64,000 bases of DNA from an uncultured Robiginitomaculum sp. (GCA_938015875.1 CALLXE010000017.1:1-64000), one strand, 5' to 3'. Numbered from the stretch's first letter, positions 1 through 10,207 are shown. Translations and numbers: made by a program. The notes: generated by a model not told the origin, from the letters alone.

Positions 1-2
1 TG

Positions 3-2099
3 CGAAAATGGGGAGAACATCCGACCGCCCTTAAAACAGCAGAAGTTTCATACCGTCTGTCACAACAAGACACGCTCGACGAGCAGGTCAAAGCCGGATA
101 TCGCTATGCGCAAACTTTGAATGAACTGGGGCAATATAGTCAGGCCGGAGTCGTCGCTATGCGGTCCATCTCACTGTCCGAACCCAATATTTGGCGATTG
201 AATTTACGGTCAGAACTGGCCCTTGCGCTCGCCGGTCAGGGCAAGGTCTCAATGAGCCGTAACGCCTTAAATGAACTGGCAGCCGAGCTAAAGCCGTCAC
301 CGAAGTATAAGGGCCGGTTTGACGGCCGCATTCGCGAAACAGAAGCTTTGATCGCTATTGCCCAAAACAGGCCGCAAGCGGTTTTCGACCTGATGCAGCA
401 GCACAGCCGGGCTTCCAATCGCCGGATTTTATCCAATGCGTCAAAAGAAACTCAAAAGTTAATGGGCACTTTGGCCAATGATAAAGAGGTGCAGCGCGCG
501 CGTGAAGCGGAATTGACCTCGCGCAATGCGCTGCAAACACAGCGGATTCTCGCACAAGACCGCGAAGGCCGTTTCATGCGGTTTATTATTTTCCTGTTGG
601 GCGCATTGGGACTGGGTTCAGGCTTATGGGCCATGCGCCAGAGCCGGTTTGCAAAAAGCGAAATTGTTCTAAAAGAGCGCGCTCACGCCGGCGAAAAGGC
701 CAAGCGGGATTTCCTGGCCGTAATGTCTCACGAACTGCGTACACCGTTGAACGGTATTATCGGCTTGGCTGAGATATTATCGCGCGAAGGCCCGACTGCT
801 GATGTCAGATTTAAGAATGGCGTCATTTACAAATCCGGCCTGAACCTCCTGGAGCTTTTGACCAATGTATTGGATATGTCAAAAATGGACGGCGGCAAAA
901 CTCAAATCGACCGCATGCCGACCGCGCTGCGCGAGATCACAGATAATCTGGCTACCCTTTGGCAGCCTGAGGCCGCCGGTAAAGGCTTGCCGTTGACGCT
1001 GTATGTATCAGATGATGTGCCGACCCTTTTGGATATTGACCCAATGCGTACGCGCCAATGTTTGGAAAACCTGATCTCCAACGCGATTAAGTTCACAAGC
1101 GAGGGGCGCGTTCATGTCCACATAACGTATACGCCGGCCGGCCGAAATGATGACGCCGGCTTGCTGACCGTTATTGTTGCCGATACAGGCGAAGGCATGA
1201 CTGAAGAAAAAGCGGCTGATATCTTTGAACCGTTTACACAGGCCGATGTTTCTATTCGCCGTAAATTTGGCGGCTCAGGCCTTGGCCTGGCCATTACCCG
1301 CAGCATAGCCCGATTGATGGACGGCGACGCAACGGTCGTTTCAGCGCCGGGTCGCGGATCTGAATTTACACTGACCTTGCGCGCAGCGGACCTGACGCAA
1401 ACTCAAATTGCCACCGGGGATGACGTCGGACGCATTGCGCTGCGGCCAACAATTAAAGAAAAATATATGTTGGCCGATTCCAAATTTAACGCCGGCAACC
1501 AGCCGAAGCCTGACCCGATTGCACCGGCAGCGCAGGACATGGCGGCAAGCGCAGCAGCGGCGTCTGTGGCCGCTCCGCCTGCGGCGCAAGTTTTACCCGG
1601 ACCGCCGCCAATGCCGCAAAGACCGCCTGCTTCCGCAAAGCCAAAAGATGCCGCCCGCGCGGCCTTGAACGGCCTGCGTGTTTTGGTCGCTGAAGACCTG
1701 GCGACCAATCGTGATGTTTTGAAAATATTCTTAAGTCCGCCCGGATGCATTGTGACAATGGCAGAAAATGGCGCGCAAGCCCTCGATTGTCTGTCACAGC
1801 AGGAATTTGATATTGTCCTTATGGATGTGCACATGCCTGTCATGGACGGGGTTGAGGCTATGACGGCCATACGCGCGGGAAGCGCCGTTAATGCCGGCGT
1901 TCCCATTATCGCGCTGACCGCGGACGCCTCGCCGCAAAGCAATGCACGATGCATGGCCGCCGGCGCGGATGTATTTCTGACCAAGCCTGTGGTCGCCGAC
2001 GAGTTATTCAGCGCAATGGCCATTCTTCGCAGCCGCGCCCTGCGCCGCGCCGCAAGCCCGGACGTCTTAAATTACCAAGACGGCGCCGCCGTCGCGTGA
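3..2099 (+). CDS. Hybrid sensor histidine kinase with receiver domain, 5' end outside window
   Basis: The reading frame is open to the left edge (codons readable from base 3), so the gene begins upstream; the TTG at 117 is not a credible start. Numbering from that TTG, residues 1-150 are helical and TPR-like. A membrane segment follows at about 153-173, then a HisKA dimerisation domain with the H-box SHELRTPLNG (His205). The HATPase domain has the N-box around 319-326, G1 DTGEG (356-360) and G2 GGSGLGLAI. A proline/alanine-rich linker (460-515) leads to a C-terminal receiver with acceptor Asp570 (LMDVHMP) and Lys623 in the TKP motif. There is no Hpt domain, so phosphate would pass to a separate carrier, or the receiver regulates the kinase itself. 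The input signal is unknown. The short gap to the next gene suggests possible co-transcription, but the two functions are not obviously linked. Confidence 0.93.
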   Translation, partial: RKWGEHPTALKTAEVSYRLSQQDTLDEQVKAGYRYAQTLNELGQYSQAGVVAMRSISLSEPNIWRLNLRSELALALAGQGKVSMSRNALNELAAELKPSPKYKGRFDGRIRETEALIAIAQNRPQAVFDLMQQHSRASNRRILSNASKETQKLMGTLANDKEVQRAREAELTSRNALQTQRILAQDREGRFMRFIIFLLGALGLGSGLWAMRQSRFAKSEIVLKERAHAGEKAKRDFLAVMSHELRTPLNGIIGLAEILSREGPTADVRFKNGVIYKSGLNLLELLTNVLDMSKMDGGKTQIDRMPTALREITDNLATLWQPEAAGKGLPLTLYVSDDVPTLLDIDPMRTRQCLENLISNAIKFTSEGRVHVHITYTPAGRNDDAGLLTVIVADTGEGMTEEKAADIFEPFTQADVSIRRKFGGSGLGLAITRSIARLMDGDATVVSAPGRGSEFTLTLRAADLTQTQIATGDDVGRIALRPTIKEKYMLADSKFNAGNQPKPDPIAPAAQDMAASAAAASVAAPPAAQVLPGPPPMPQRPPASAKPKDAARAALNGLRVLVAEDLATNRDVLKIFLSPPGCIVTMAENGAQALDCLSQQEFDIVLMDVHMPVMDGVEAMTAIRAGSAVNAGVPIIALTADASPQSNARCMAAGADVFLTKPVVADELFSAMAILRSRALRRAASPDVLNYQDGAAVA

Positions 2100-2112
2100 T
2101 ACTCACAATGGC

Positions 2113-2949
2113 ATGAAACATCGTGCCCCTCTGATACAATACCAAATTGACGCCTTTGCAGATCGCCCGTTTACGGGCAATCCGGCAGCGGTCATCCTGA
2201 CCCCGGCCGCGCTTGATGCCGGCCTGATGCAAAATCTGGCAATGGAAAACAATTTGTCTGAGACAGCTTTTCTGACAGCCCGCGCGCAGTCCGGTCATTA
2301 TGATCTGCGCTGGTTTACCCCGACGGCGGAGATCGGGTTTTGTGGCCATGCGACGATTGCGGGCGCGCATGCTTTGATGACAGAACATGCCGCGCCTTTA
2401 ACCGCAAACGGCGAGCTTGTCTTTCACGGAAAAATCGGCGCTTTGCCTGTGCGCAAAGACGCCGGCCGGTATATCCTGCGCGCCCCCATAGCGCCTGCGG
2501 CAGCCACAGTCGTGACGCCGCAAATGCGCGCCGCGTTTCCCGCCCCAATAGAGTGCGCCTTTCGCGCGGAGGATAATCTTTATGTTGTGTTTGAAACGCC
2601 GGAGGACATTAAGCGATACGCACCTGATTTCTCGGCCATTCTTCCCCTCTCCCCGCGCGGCGTCGGGATTACGGCGCGCGCCGCAGATAACAGGCAGGAT
2701 TATGACTGCGTTTCAAGGTTCTTTGTCCCGGCCGAAGGTATAAATGAAGATCCGGTCACAGGCTCTGCCCACGCCGCCATTGGCCCTTATTGGGCCCGGC
2801 GCCTTGGCAAAACATCACTGACGGCCTATCAGGCGTCGGCGCGCGGCGGAACTTTACGCCTGACCTTAGACGGTGATCACATCGATATAGCGGGGCCGGC
2901 CGTAACGGTCATGAAAACCGAAATTTATTTGCCGGACGCGCCTATTTAA
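2113..2949 (+). CDS. PhzF family isomerase/epimerase-like protein
   Basis: A 278-residue protein of the PhzF/diaminopimelate-epimerase fold. The family signatures are all visible: the N-terminal QIDAFADRPFTGNPAAV, the NLSETAF segment (Glu50 at the position of the catalytic acid of PhzF), GFCGHAT (75-81) and the second-half motif EDPVTGSAH (212-220). Length matches the family. Most genomic PhzF homologues outside phenazine clusters have unknown substrates, and no phenazine genes are nearby, so a phenazine role should not be assumed. The start is the second of two closely spaced ATGs (the first, at 2108, is in another frame), 13 bases after the kinase stop. Its 3' end overlaps the convergent DUF11 gene by 8 bases. 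Confidence 0.9.
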   Translation: MKHRAPLIQYQIDAFADRPFTGNPAAVILTPAALDAGLMQNLAMENNLSETAFLTARAQSGHYDLRWFTPTAEIGFCGHATIAGAHALMTEHAAPLTANGELVFHGKIGALPVRKDAGRYILRAPIAPAAATVVTPQMRAAFPAPIECAFRAEDNLYVVFETPEDIKRYAPDFSAILPLSPRGVGITARAADNRQDYDCVSRFFVPAEGINEDPVTGSAHAAIGPYWARRLGKTSLTAYQASARGGTLRLTLDGDHIDIAGPAVTVMKTEIYLPDAPI

Positions 2950-4975
2950 TCCGCGCCCGAAAACTAAGCGTGAACTGCGGATCGGGAGAGCCGCTTTCAA
3001 AAACGCCTTTGGGATTAAAGCAGATATAACGCACGGCGGCGTCATAGCCGGGGCTTGGCGTATATGTGCATCCGGCAAAGGATGTCGGCTTTACCGCTGT
3101 GTTCCAATAGCCAACATCTGTGGCGTAATTAAAGGTCAGGGACGGCGTTCCCGTCCGGGTAAAGAACACAGGATCGGTAGGCCCATCGCCGTCATAAATA
3201 TCGCCGTTAAAAAATTCAATTTCCTCCGGCATGACGTCAATCAACACCATAGAATTAGGGTCGACGGATCCGTCCCCGGAATTGCTGACCGTAAAGGTGT
3301 AAACAATATCGTTGCCGGGAATAGCATAGAGACCCTCGGACAGCGGATCGTAAACCGTATTGGTCTTTACGGCCGCAACGTCCGGTAATGTGCGCGCGCA
3401 TGTTGATACGTCATGAATAGAGATGGCCTGTTGGCCGGGATTGACCGGCGTATTCGGGCCGGTGCCGCTGCCATAACGGATGACGAACTGATCTATCGGG
3501 CTTTGGAAGGTGACATAGACTGTCCCCAAATTTCCGTTATTGGCCGCCGCAGCCGTCCCCAATGCCGTGCCGCCGGACACTGTGTTTGACGGCCCGCGCG
3601 TTAAAGTCGGCAATACGGGATTACCGCCTAAAGATCCCGTCATAGTGATTTTATCTTCAAACTGACCGGTGCCGAAATCGACATCAAAAAGGGCAAATTG
3701 CGCCTCGTCTACGCCCGTTCCCGCAACACCCACATCAACCGTTGTAATAATTTCTGAACTGCGATTTGTATAATCAGTCAGCAATAATAATGCATTTTCT
3801 GTCGGAACAAGACCGCCGCTGTCATAATCCGAAAGGGCCGGCAGCGCGCCGCCACCCGGGTCGGGGTTTGCCTGAAGCGCGGCGGTCGCGCCGGTCAGTG
3901 TCCATACAATCGTCTCTCCGGATGTCGTATATGTATTGGTCAAATCTCCGCCGGGCCAGGCATTGCTGTCCCAATCGTGAATAAGCGGCGCAGCGCATGT
4001 CAGAGACGGCGGCGCTGTGACGGCCGGCGTAATGGAGCGGGTCACGTCATCATCTTCGCCGATCACGCCATTTCCGGGTGTACTGTCATCATCGCCTTGT
4101 CCGGCGGCTGTGATCTCTCCCGTAACGGTATAATCCCCGGTAAAATTCATCGTCGCAACAATGGTAATGGCTTGCGAGTTGCCGGAGGCCAAGCTTGTCC
4201 CCGGTGTCCATGTCACCACACCGCCACTATGGGTGGCCCCGCCGGTCGCCGATACAAATGTAAACCCGGTCGGGAGATTAATTTGCGTCGTTCGGCCGGT
4301 CGAGGCGGCAGGACCGTTATTGGTCACGGTCGCCGTAAATGTAACATTTGTGCCTTGAGCCGGTGTTGTCGGTGTGTGCGCCAAAGCCAGCGACAAATCA
4401 GCATCTGTCGGTGACGGGAAAAGAAGTTCGGCCCGCAGGAACGTGCCGTCGTCCAATCCGTTATAATTATCGCACATCGTGAAGACCCAGTTCCCACTTG
4501 CATTTTGGCCGTTAAAGGCTGACAGGGCGGCGTTTGGCTGCACGGCGTTTTCATAGGGGGGGGCAACCAATCCGTCATTGGTTGTATGGCCACCGGTATT
4601 AATGGGAGCCGCCGCGGAGTCATCAAGACGGACATTGTAGTTCGCACGAGCGCCGCCGCCGGCAAAATTTGACGCAATAATGCGCCGGGTGACCCCGCCA
4701 TGGGTCAGATCGACTTGGATATCACCGCGATATTCGTGGGATGCCAAAAACCCGACATCAAGACCCGCCACTGTGAAACTGTCCGGAACGTTAATGGTGC
4801 GGGTAAAGCCGGCGACGCCGCATGTCACCGTGTCATCAATCGGAGCAGGTGACGTATTCGTGTAGGGGCCCGTCTGCGCCATAACGGTCTGCGCGCCCAA
4901 GCTTGTGACAAGCGCGCAGGCGGTCAGACGCGCGAAAGCCGTCAGGCGCTCTGCTATTGTTGTGATCCCGCCCAT
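2942..4975 (-). CDS. Exported P-domain/DUF11 repeat protein
   Basis: About 677 residues. The frame is open to 5071, but the ATG at 4975 is preferred: it sits behind AAGGAAG, 40 bases after the preceding gene, and directly begins a signal peptide (hydrophobic core LTACALVTSLG, cleavage near VMAQ). The mature N-terminus resembles a proprotein-convertase P-domain (beta sandwich with TINVPDSFTVAGLDVG near the front and the closing NASGNWVFTMCDNYNG). A DUF11-type domain follows (PAQGTNVTFTATVTNNGPA). The middle region is unassigned and Gly/Thr/Asp-rich, and a second DUF11-like domain forms the C-terminus (NDIVYTFTVSNSGDGSVDP). The protein ends exactly at a final strand, FTLSFRARIK, like two neighbours. 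It lies downstream of the giant barrel protein on the same strand, suggesting an operon. A surface or extracellular structural role is inferred; no catalytic residues are apparent. Confidence 0.82.
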   Translation of the reverse strand: MGGITTIAERLTAFARLTACALVTSLGAQTVMAQTGPYTNTSPAPIDDTVTCGVAGFTRTINVPDSFTVAGLDVGFLASHEYRGDIQVDLTHGGVTRRIIASNFAGGGARANYNVRLDDSAAAPINTGGHTTNDGLVAPPYENAVQPNAALSAFNGQNASGNWVFTMCDNYNGLDDGTFLRAELLFPSPTDADLSLALAHTPTTPAQGTNVTFTATVTNNGPAASTGRTTQINLPTGFTFVSATGGATHSGGVVTWTPGTSLASGNSQAITIVATMNFTGDYTVTGEITAAGQGDDDSTPGNGVIGEDDDVTRSITPAVTAPPSLTCAAPLIHDWDSNAWPGGDLTNTYTTSGETIVWTLTGATAALQANPDPGGGALPALSDYDSGGLVPTENALLLLTDYTNRSSEIITTVDVGVAGTGVDEAQFALFDVDFGTGQFEDKITMTGSLGGNPVLPTLTRGPSNTVSGGTALGTAAAANNGNLGTVYVTFQSPIDQFVIRYGSGTGPNTPVNPGQQAISIHDVSTCARTLPDVAAVKTNTVYDPLSEGLYAIPGNDIVYTFTVSNSGDGSVDPNSMVLIDVMPEEIEFFNGDIYDGDGPTDPVFFTRTGTPSLTFNYATDVGYWNTAVKPTSFAGCTYTPSPGYDAAVRYICFNPKGVFESGSPDPQFTLSFRARIK

Positions 4976-5015
4976 CTTCCTTGTTTTCGCCTTATTTTTG
5001 GCGGAAACCCCTTGC

Positions 5016-8000
5016 CTAGCGCCCCGTCGGTGAAATTCTCTTAAGAAGCTTACCCGCAGTGTCTTGATCAAACTTTAACCTTAATTTGACGTAGGCACCG
5101 TCGCGGCTGTACTCTGCAGCTTCAAAATCGTCATCTGTATAGCCCTCAACATTATAGCCGAGGCTGATCCAAAGGTTCTCAGCCGGTGACACGCCGACAG
5201 ACGGACCATAGGCATAGGCGGTCGTGTCTCCGGTCGTAATCATTTGACCGTGGATACCGATATCAATGCGCGGCGTTACGTCGAACCGGGCTTCACCGCC
5301 AAGCAGGTTTGTCCAGTTTTCATAGCCCTGCCGGTCAATATCGGTCTCGACATGTTTCAGGCCCCAATAACCGGTAACCTGCGTGCGGTCATTGATCATC
5401 ACATTGGCAGACAGATTGTTAATCAGCTTCGTCGTTTTTGTATTATCTGTGGCGCGCTCATGTTTGTAATCAAACCGGTCCAGCACAACAATGCCTTCAC
5501 CGCGCGGACGCCATGCACCGCCGACGCGAATATCAGTCCGGTTTTCATTGCCGCCAAGGGCAAGGCTGTCGCCCTTACGCTCTTGAATTTGACTCCGCGC
5601 CGCGCCGGCAACGGAAAGCTCTTCAGACAGTTCACGGGCAATACCGGCACTGAGGATATAGGTCTCATTGCTTTGGGAATCGCGCGCTTCAATCCGGGCA
5701 GACGCAGAGGTTACGGCCGTGCGGTAACCGACGCCCAAATAGGTCGACAGATAATCTTCGCTGATATCAATCGGCGAGATTGCGTCATCGGGAGTCACTT
5801 CAAGTACTGTACTGCCAACGTCTTCTAAAATTCGGCGCTGCGAAATCCCTGTCGCCATGCTCCATTTTTCGTTCAGTTTAAATTGCTGGTCCACACCGAC
5901 GGTTGCGCCAAGGCGGCGGGCACTGTCTGCGGTCAGCATGTCGGTCTGCGCGCTGACATCTGTGCCGGCCCACGGCGTATAGGTCACGCCCAGCGTCGTA
6001 TTTTCACCGGAGGCATTTTGCCCCTCAAGTACTTCGTGACGCAGGCTGACAGCCGCTTTAGCCGTGATGGTTTTATCCAGACCCAGCGTTGTGCGCTGCG
6101 GGAAGGCCGAGCTCTCATCTTTGTCACCCAAAGGCTGCTCATGGGCGACAGACGCCGTAAAGCCATGCTTGGGTGATGTAAAGCGGGCCGAGCCCACAGC
6201 CAGAAAGCTTTCCCGCTGCTCTGCATCGGGCAGATTTTCTTTCACGTGACGCAGGCCAAGCTCAGCGCCGAAAATATCCCCGTCTTGGCTGACATTAATC
6301 TCGGTCAAGGTCCGCTTAGCGCCGGTCAGCAGACTTTCCTCCACATAGCTTTGGCCTTCAACACTGCGCATCATGCGGCGTCCGGTATCTTCCTGAATAT
6401 CTTCGGACAATGTATAGCTCGCGCCGGCGCCGTAACGGCGGATCCCGGATGTGCTGCTGCCCTGTTGCCCCACGCCAAAGCCGTCCTGCTCTTCGCGGAT
6501 ATAAGCTTGCGCCGAGAAATCATCGGATGTGTGAACGATTTCAGCCATATAAGCAGCAGCGTCTATAGTCTCGCCGCTGTCCTGTTTATCGGCAGAGACA
6601 GCATATTCCATACGCAGCTCTGTCGCTTCTGAAATGCGCGCAACCATATCAACGCCGACGACATCTTGCTTGCCGCCCGGACGATCGGCCCGGCCTTCTT
6701 CGTGAATATAGCTCGCTCCCAGCGTGACCTTGCCGTCTGCAAGTTTAACCGCCGCCCGCGCGCCATATGTCAGGTTACGCTCAGCGTCTTCTGATGTTTC
6801 ATAATCAACGACGATCACATTGGGGTTAAATTGCGTATCGGTCACATCCACAGGCAGACGGAAAATCAGCTCGCCTGTAAGGTAATCAATAGTGTAGTCC
6901 AAATGGCGACGCATAATTTTGGTTTCTAAAATTACGTCATTTCTGAATCGATCACGGGTTTCAACCGTCACCGTTTCCGTACCGCCCAAAATCGGAGAGA
7001 AGCGCGTGCGATACGGGCCTGACGTGCCATTGGCCGCCAGTTCGTCTTTGGCAAAACCCTGATTGGTCTCAGCCGCGAAAGCCACCAGATCAAACCGCTC
7101 ACCGGCATATTCGGTTTTAAACCCGGACAGACGGCGTGAATAACGGGTCAGCTCGCTGTCGATCAGATTGGTGTCATAATCCCCGAACATGGCATAGAAC
7201 GTATTGCGCTCAAGTTTCAGATAGACCGGATAGCGGCTGCGCGCTTCCTGCTCCTGATAGCTGCGGTCGCCATACAGCGTGTAATATGCGTTGGGATCAA
7301 TCTCTTCAAACAGATCACCATCGCGGCCGCTGCGGCGCTTGGACGTATCCACAGCCATAGTCATCAACCAGTCGCCTTTGATCATGCCTTTGGCAAAGAA
7401 TGCCAGGCGGCCTTCGACGATGTCATTGCCGTTATCGCTCAAATCAATTTTATTACCCTGAATTTCTTCAAGTCCGGCGGAGCCTTCGGCCAAACCGATA
7501 ATGATCCAGTCGCGTTTCTCCGGCTTTAAATACATAGACACATCAATCGTGCGGCCATCATCCAAGGTTACGGTCACAGTCGCGGTGCCGGTTTGCAGTG
7601 TCGGTTGCAGACGGATCAGCGCAATACCGTTAGCGCCCACAGAGGCATCAGCCCGCGAGGCCAAGGGCGCAACAAGTTCGTTACGGCTTTCCAAACGATC
7701 GGATGTCTCAAGGCGATAAGGCTCTTTGATGTCGACTTCCAAACGGCGGCCGGAATGCACCGGACGGCCCGCTTCATCTTCAATACGAATAGCAATCACC
7801 GGGCGCGTCCGGCCATCAGCAACCAGCACGGACTGATCCGGCGCAGGGATTGCGCGGGCAACAGTTTTAATAAAGTAAACTTCGCGGCGAATGGTTTTAA
7901 CGATGCGGCCCCCTGCATCTTTAACCTTAGCGATAAAGACGTTTTGGCCGTCCATCACATCAACACCCCGCCAGCGGCTCATCATAACCGTGCGCGCTTT

Positions 8001-10064
8001 ATTACTGTCGCGGGCCTGGAAGTTGAGCATAGGCACAGCATGACCGTTCAGCTCCAAGCTGACAGTTTGGCCTTTTGCGTGCTTGATACCGATATTGACA
8101 GACGGGGTAGACGGCGTCTTTCCCTCTTGCGGATAGACCCATTTGGCTTCATCCGTTTGAGTCTCGAGCCACTCACCGTCAAAGCTCAGATATTCCGTAA
8201 TATCTTTAAAAGCCTCATCTCCGGTGCCGGTGTCAATCTCGCCTGTGCGGGCCAAATAGAAATTTGCGCGCCAAATGCCGCCCCCTTTATTGTCGATAAA
8301 TTTCGACGTTTTAAGCCGCGCATATTGGCTGTTTTCTTCGCACATCATGGCGCTGTAACCTTGCGGCAAAGTTTCTTCATCGACCTGCACAACATGGGTG
8401 CCGGGCTTCACGCCTTCAAAATGATAAAGCCCATCTTCATCAGTAACGGTATAGTCACCGGTTTCCATATAAAGACGCACGCCGGAAACACCGGTGCCGT
8501 CCAAAATTTCTTTGGCCCAGTCCTCATCACCGTCACAGGCATATTCAGCCACGCGGCCGATAATTGTATTGGTCGACCGCAAAAGGTCTTCGCGCACGGT
8601 CACGGCCGCTCTGGCAATATTAGAGCTTTGTTCACCGTCACCGTTCAAAACAACAGCCGAGTTAACATAGTCTCCCTGCTGCAGGCTCGCGCCGATCTGC
8701 ATGATATACTTCAGCGTAAAACTCTCACCCGGCTGCAAAACAGGCAGGGTATAAGTCAGTTCCTGACCGTTGCCGGAGACTTCAGGGTCGGCAATTTTCA
8801 GCGCCCCAAGATAAGACGAGCCGCGCACGAACCGAAAGCCGCGGGGCATAACATCATGCACGCGCATAGTGGACGCAGCCTTGCCGGCATTTTGAACATT
8901 GACAGTGTAGCGAATAAAATCGCCAACATCACCAATGGTCGGAGAGGCTGTTTTTGTCAGGACAATATCTGTCTCAGGATCAATCGGCACGTCAAAATGC
9001 ATCGGTCCGAGCGCAGGCTGCGTAAACGCTTCGCCGTAAGAGCCATCATCCTCAATCGTGTAAGGCCCATTGGCAATATTTAAAAACTGCTCAGGTTTAT
9101 AGACAGAGCTGTAGGTAAAGCCGTCCGGCGTTTGAACCTTAAGATAATAATTACCGGGCTTTAAGATCGGAAATTTAAACTCACCGCTGCGAATTTCATA
9201 CGCGTAGCCACTGGCATCTTCGGTATCTTTACCGGACATGACGGCAGACGGATATGAGGACACACCATCAACGCCCAGCACGTCAGCCTCCTGTCCGGTC
9301 GCTTGATCAAAGATTGTCACCATAGCGCCGTCGATCAAATCCCCGGTCAGGGAATTAAACACACGGCAATAAGGATCAACCAAGGCTGTGTCGACGGACA
9401 CTTCCGTTGCGTCAAACGCATCAATATAAGTCGCGGTCAGGCGGGTTTCAGATTCGGTCGTAAGGCGATTATCATGTTGCGGGGTCGGGTCACGGTCCGT
9501 CGGAACGTAAGCCCAAAACTCACCCGTATCAGGGCCGCTCTCATAGAGACGCAGGATAATTTCATCAGCGCCGGAGGTCGCGATTGTAATCGTGACTGTC
9601 TCGATCAGGTTTGGATTCCCGTTCTGGCCGGGGTCACTCACCTTGACAAACATCAGCTCGCCTGTGGCGTAAAGCTCTGCCGGTGTCAGCGGAACTTCTC
9701 CTGACAGATCAATCTCATTTCCGATGCCGGTAACAGGGTTGCCGATATATTCAAACGGGCCGACTGCTTTACCGCCGGGCGAAAAATCAGAGCCGTTAAT
9801 CTTAACCGCATCAGCGCCGGGGACAGTCGGGGCAAAGCGGAAGAACTCAATCGTAGAGTCTGTCCGGCGCGCCACAACTGTAAACACCGCCGGGTTAGAC
9901 CTGATTGTAAGATCGCCGAATTCCGTCGAATAGCTGATCGAAGCAATATTGGTAACAGTACGTCCGAGGCTTGAGGCGTCTTGCGCCTCCGAATTGCCGA
10001 AGGACGCGAGCGTCAAAATTGCCACAGCGAAGCACTTTACCCAAATTTGGATAAATGAATTCAC
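5016..10064 (-). CDS. Giant DUF11/SdrD-B-like protein with C-terminal beta-barrel-like region
   Basis: About 1,682 residues. The frame opens with GTG at 10100, but the GTG at 10064 is preferred: AGGTGGG lies about 8 bases upstream and it gives a compact signal peptide (core CFAVAILTLASFG, cleavage near SEAQ). Counting from 10100, residues 45-370 form beta-rich domains. About 375-505 is a DUF11 domain (DIVLTKTASPTIGDVGDF). About 515-590 is an SdrD-B/carboxypeptidase-regulatory-like domain (GVSGVRLYMETGDYTVTDED). About 745-860 is an Ig/invasin-like domain. From about 870 to the end come many alternating polar/aromatic strands (LYGDRS, FYAMFGDYDTNL, YSRRLSGF), the pattern of an outer-membrane barrel. 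The last strand YVKLRLKF is followed by a basic tail. It could be an adhesin, an autotransporter-like carrier or an assembly platform for its DUF11 neighbours; the sequence does not decide between these. Confidence 0.85.
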   Translation of the reverse strand: MNSFIQIWVKCFAVAILTLASFGNSEAQDASSLGRTVTNIASISYSTEFGDLTIRSNPAVFTVVARRTDSTIEFFRFAPTVPGADAVKINGSDFSPGGKAVGPFEYIGNPVTGIGNEIDLSGEVPLTPAELYATGELMFVKVSDPGQNGNPNLIETVTITIATSGADEIILRLYESGPDTGEFWAYVPTDRDPTPQHDNRLTTESETRLTATYIDAFDATEVSVDTALVDPYCRVFNSLTGDLIDGAMVTIFDQATGQEADVLGVDGVSSYPSAVMSGKDTEDASGYAYEIRSGEFKFPILKPGNYYLKVQTPDGFTYSSVYKPEQFLNIANGPYTIEDDGSYGEAFTQPALGPMHFDVPIDPETDIVLTKTASPTIGDVGDFIRYTVNVQNAGKAASTMRVHDVMPRGFRFVRGSSYLGALKIADPEVSGNGQELTYTLPVLQPGESFTLKYIMQIGASLQQGDYVNSAVVLNGDGEQSSNIARAAVTVREDLLRSTNTIIGRVAEYACDGDEDWAKEILDGTGVSGVRLYMETGDYTVTDEDGLYHFEGVKPGTHVVQVDEETLPQGYSAMMCEENSQYARLKTSKFIDNKGGGIWRANFYLARTGEIDTGTGDEAFKDITEYLSFDGEWLETQTDEAKWVYPQEGKTPSTPSVNIGIKHAKGQTVSLELNGHAVPMLNFQARDSNKARTVMMSRWRGVDVMDGQNVFIAKVKDAGGRIVKTIRREVYFIKTVARAIPAPDQSVLVADGRTRPVIAIRIEDEAGRPVHSGRRLEVDIKEPYRLETSDRLESRNELVAPLASRADASVGANGIALIRLQPTLQTGTATVTVTLDDGRTIDVSMYLKPEKRDWIIIGLAEGSAGLEEIQGNKIDLSDNGNDIVEGRLAFFAKGMIKGDWLMTMAVDTSKRRSGRDGDLFEEIDPNAYYTLYGDRSYQEQEARSRYPVYLKLERNTFYAMFGDYDTNLIDSELTRYSRRLSGFKTEYAGERFDLVAFAAETNQGFAKDELAANGTSGPYRTRFSPILGGTETVTVETRDRFRNDVILETKIMRRHLDYTIDYLTGELIFRLPVDVTDTQFNPNVIVVDYETSEDAERNLTYGARAAVKLADGKVTLGASYIHEEGRADRPGGKQDVVGVDMVARISEATELRMEYAVSADKQDSGETIDAAAYMAEIVHTSDDFSAQAYIREEQDGFGVGQQGSSTSGIRRYGAGASYTLSEDIQEDTGRRMMRSVEGQSYVEESLLTGAKRTLTEINVSQDGDIFGAELGLRHVKENLPDAEQRESFLAVGSARFTSPKHGFTASVAHEQPLGDKDESSAFPQRTTLGLDKTITAKAAVSLRHEVLEGQNASGENTTLGVTYTPWAGTDVSAQTDMLTADSARRLGATVGVDQQFKLNEKWSMATGISQRRILEDVGSTVLEVTPDDAISPIDISEDYLSTYLGVGYRTAVTSASARIEARDSQSNETYILSAGIARELSEELSVAGAARSQIQERKGDSLALGGNENRTDIRVGGAWRPRGEGIVVLDRFDYKHERATDNTKTTKLINNLSANVMINDRTQVTGYWGLKHVETDIDRQGYENWTNLLGGEARFDVTPRIDIGIHGQMITTGDTTAYAYGPSVGVSPAENLWISLGYNVEGYTDDDFEAAEYSRDGAYVKLRLKFDQDTAGKLLKRISPTGR

Positions 10065-10160
10065 GTTAGACCCCACCTGATTTCCATTTCGTATCAGCAC
10101 GCCCGACTGTCGAAATTTGTAAAACCGGCTTTCAAATATTAAAAAAGAGAGAGAGTTTTA

Positions 10161-10200
10161 GCTGCGGCGGCATTCATCTCCGCCGCAGCCGGTTTTTGTA
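10161..10200 (-). terminator. Hairpin between the two DUF11 genes
   Basis: A perfect 10-bp inverted repeat (GCTGCGGCGG at 10161-10170 and its complement at 10180-10189) has a 9-base loop. Read on the minus strand it lies just after the stop of the 393-residue DUF11 gene and is followed by a pyrimidine-rich TCTCTCTCTTTTTT tract. It looks like an intrinsic terminator or attenuator that lets the upstream small protein be made in excess of the giant protein. The T-tract starts several bases after the stem, so termination may be partial. On the plus strand a TTTTT also follows, so the signal may work both ways. Confidence 0.6.
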
Positions 10201-10207
10201 TCAGCGC

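Noticed and set aside
1403-2023. A 206-codon minus-strand frame opposite the receiver domain of the hybrid kinase
   Set aside because: Antisense to a strongly conserved receiver domain; no start signal or domain.
7593-9083. A 496-codon open frame on the plus strand, antisense to the giant DUF11/barrel gene
   Set aside because: Its product has no domain pattern, signal or ribosome-binding site, and the opposite strand has a clear exported protein across the whole interval.
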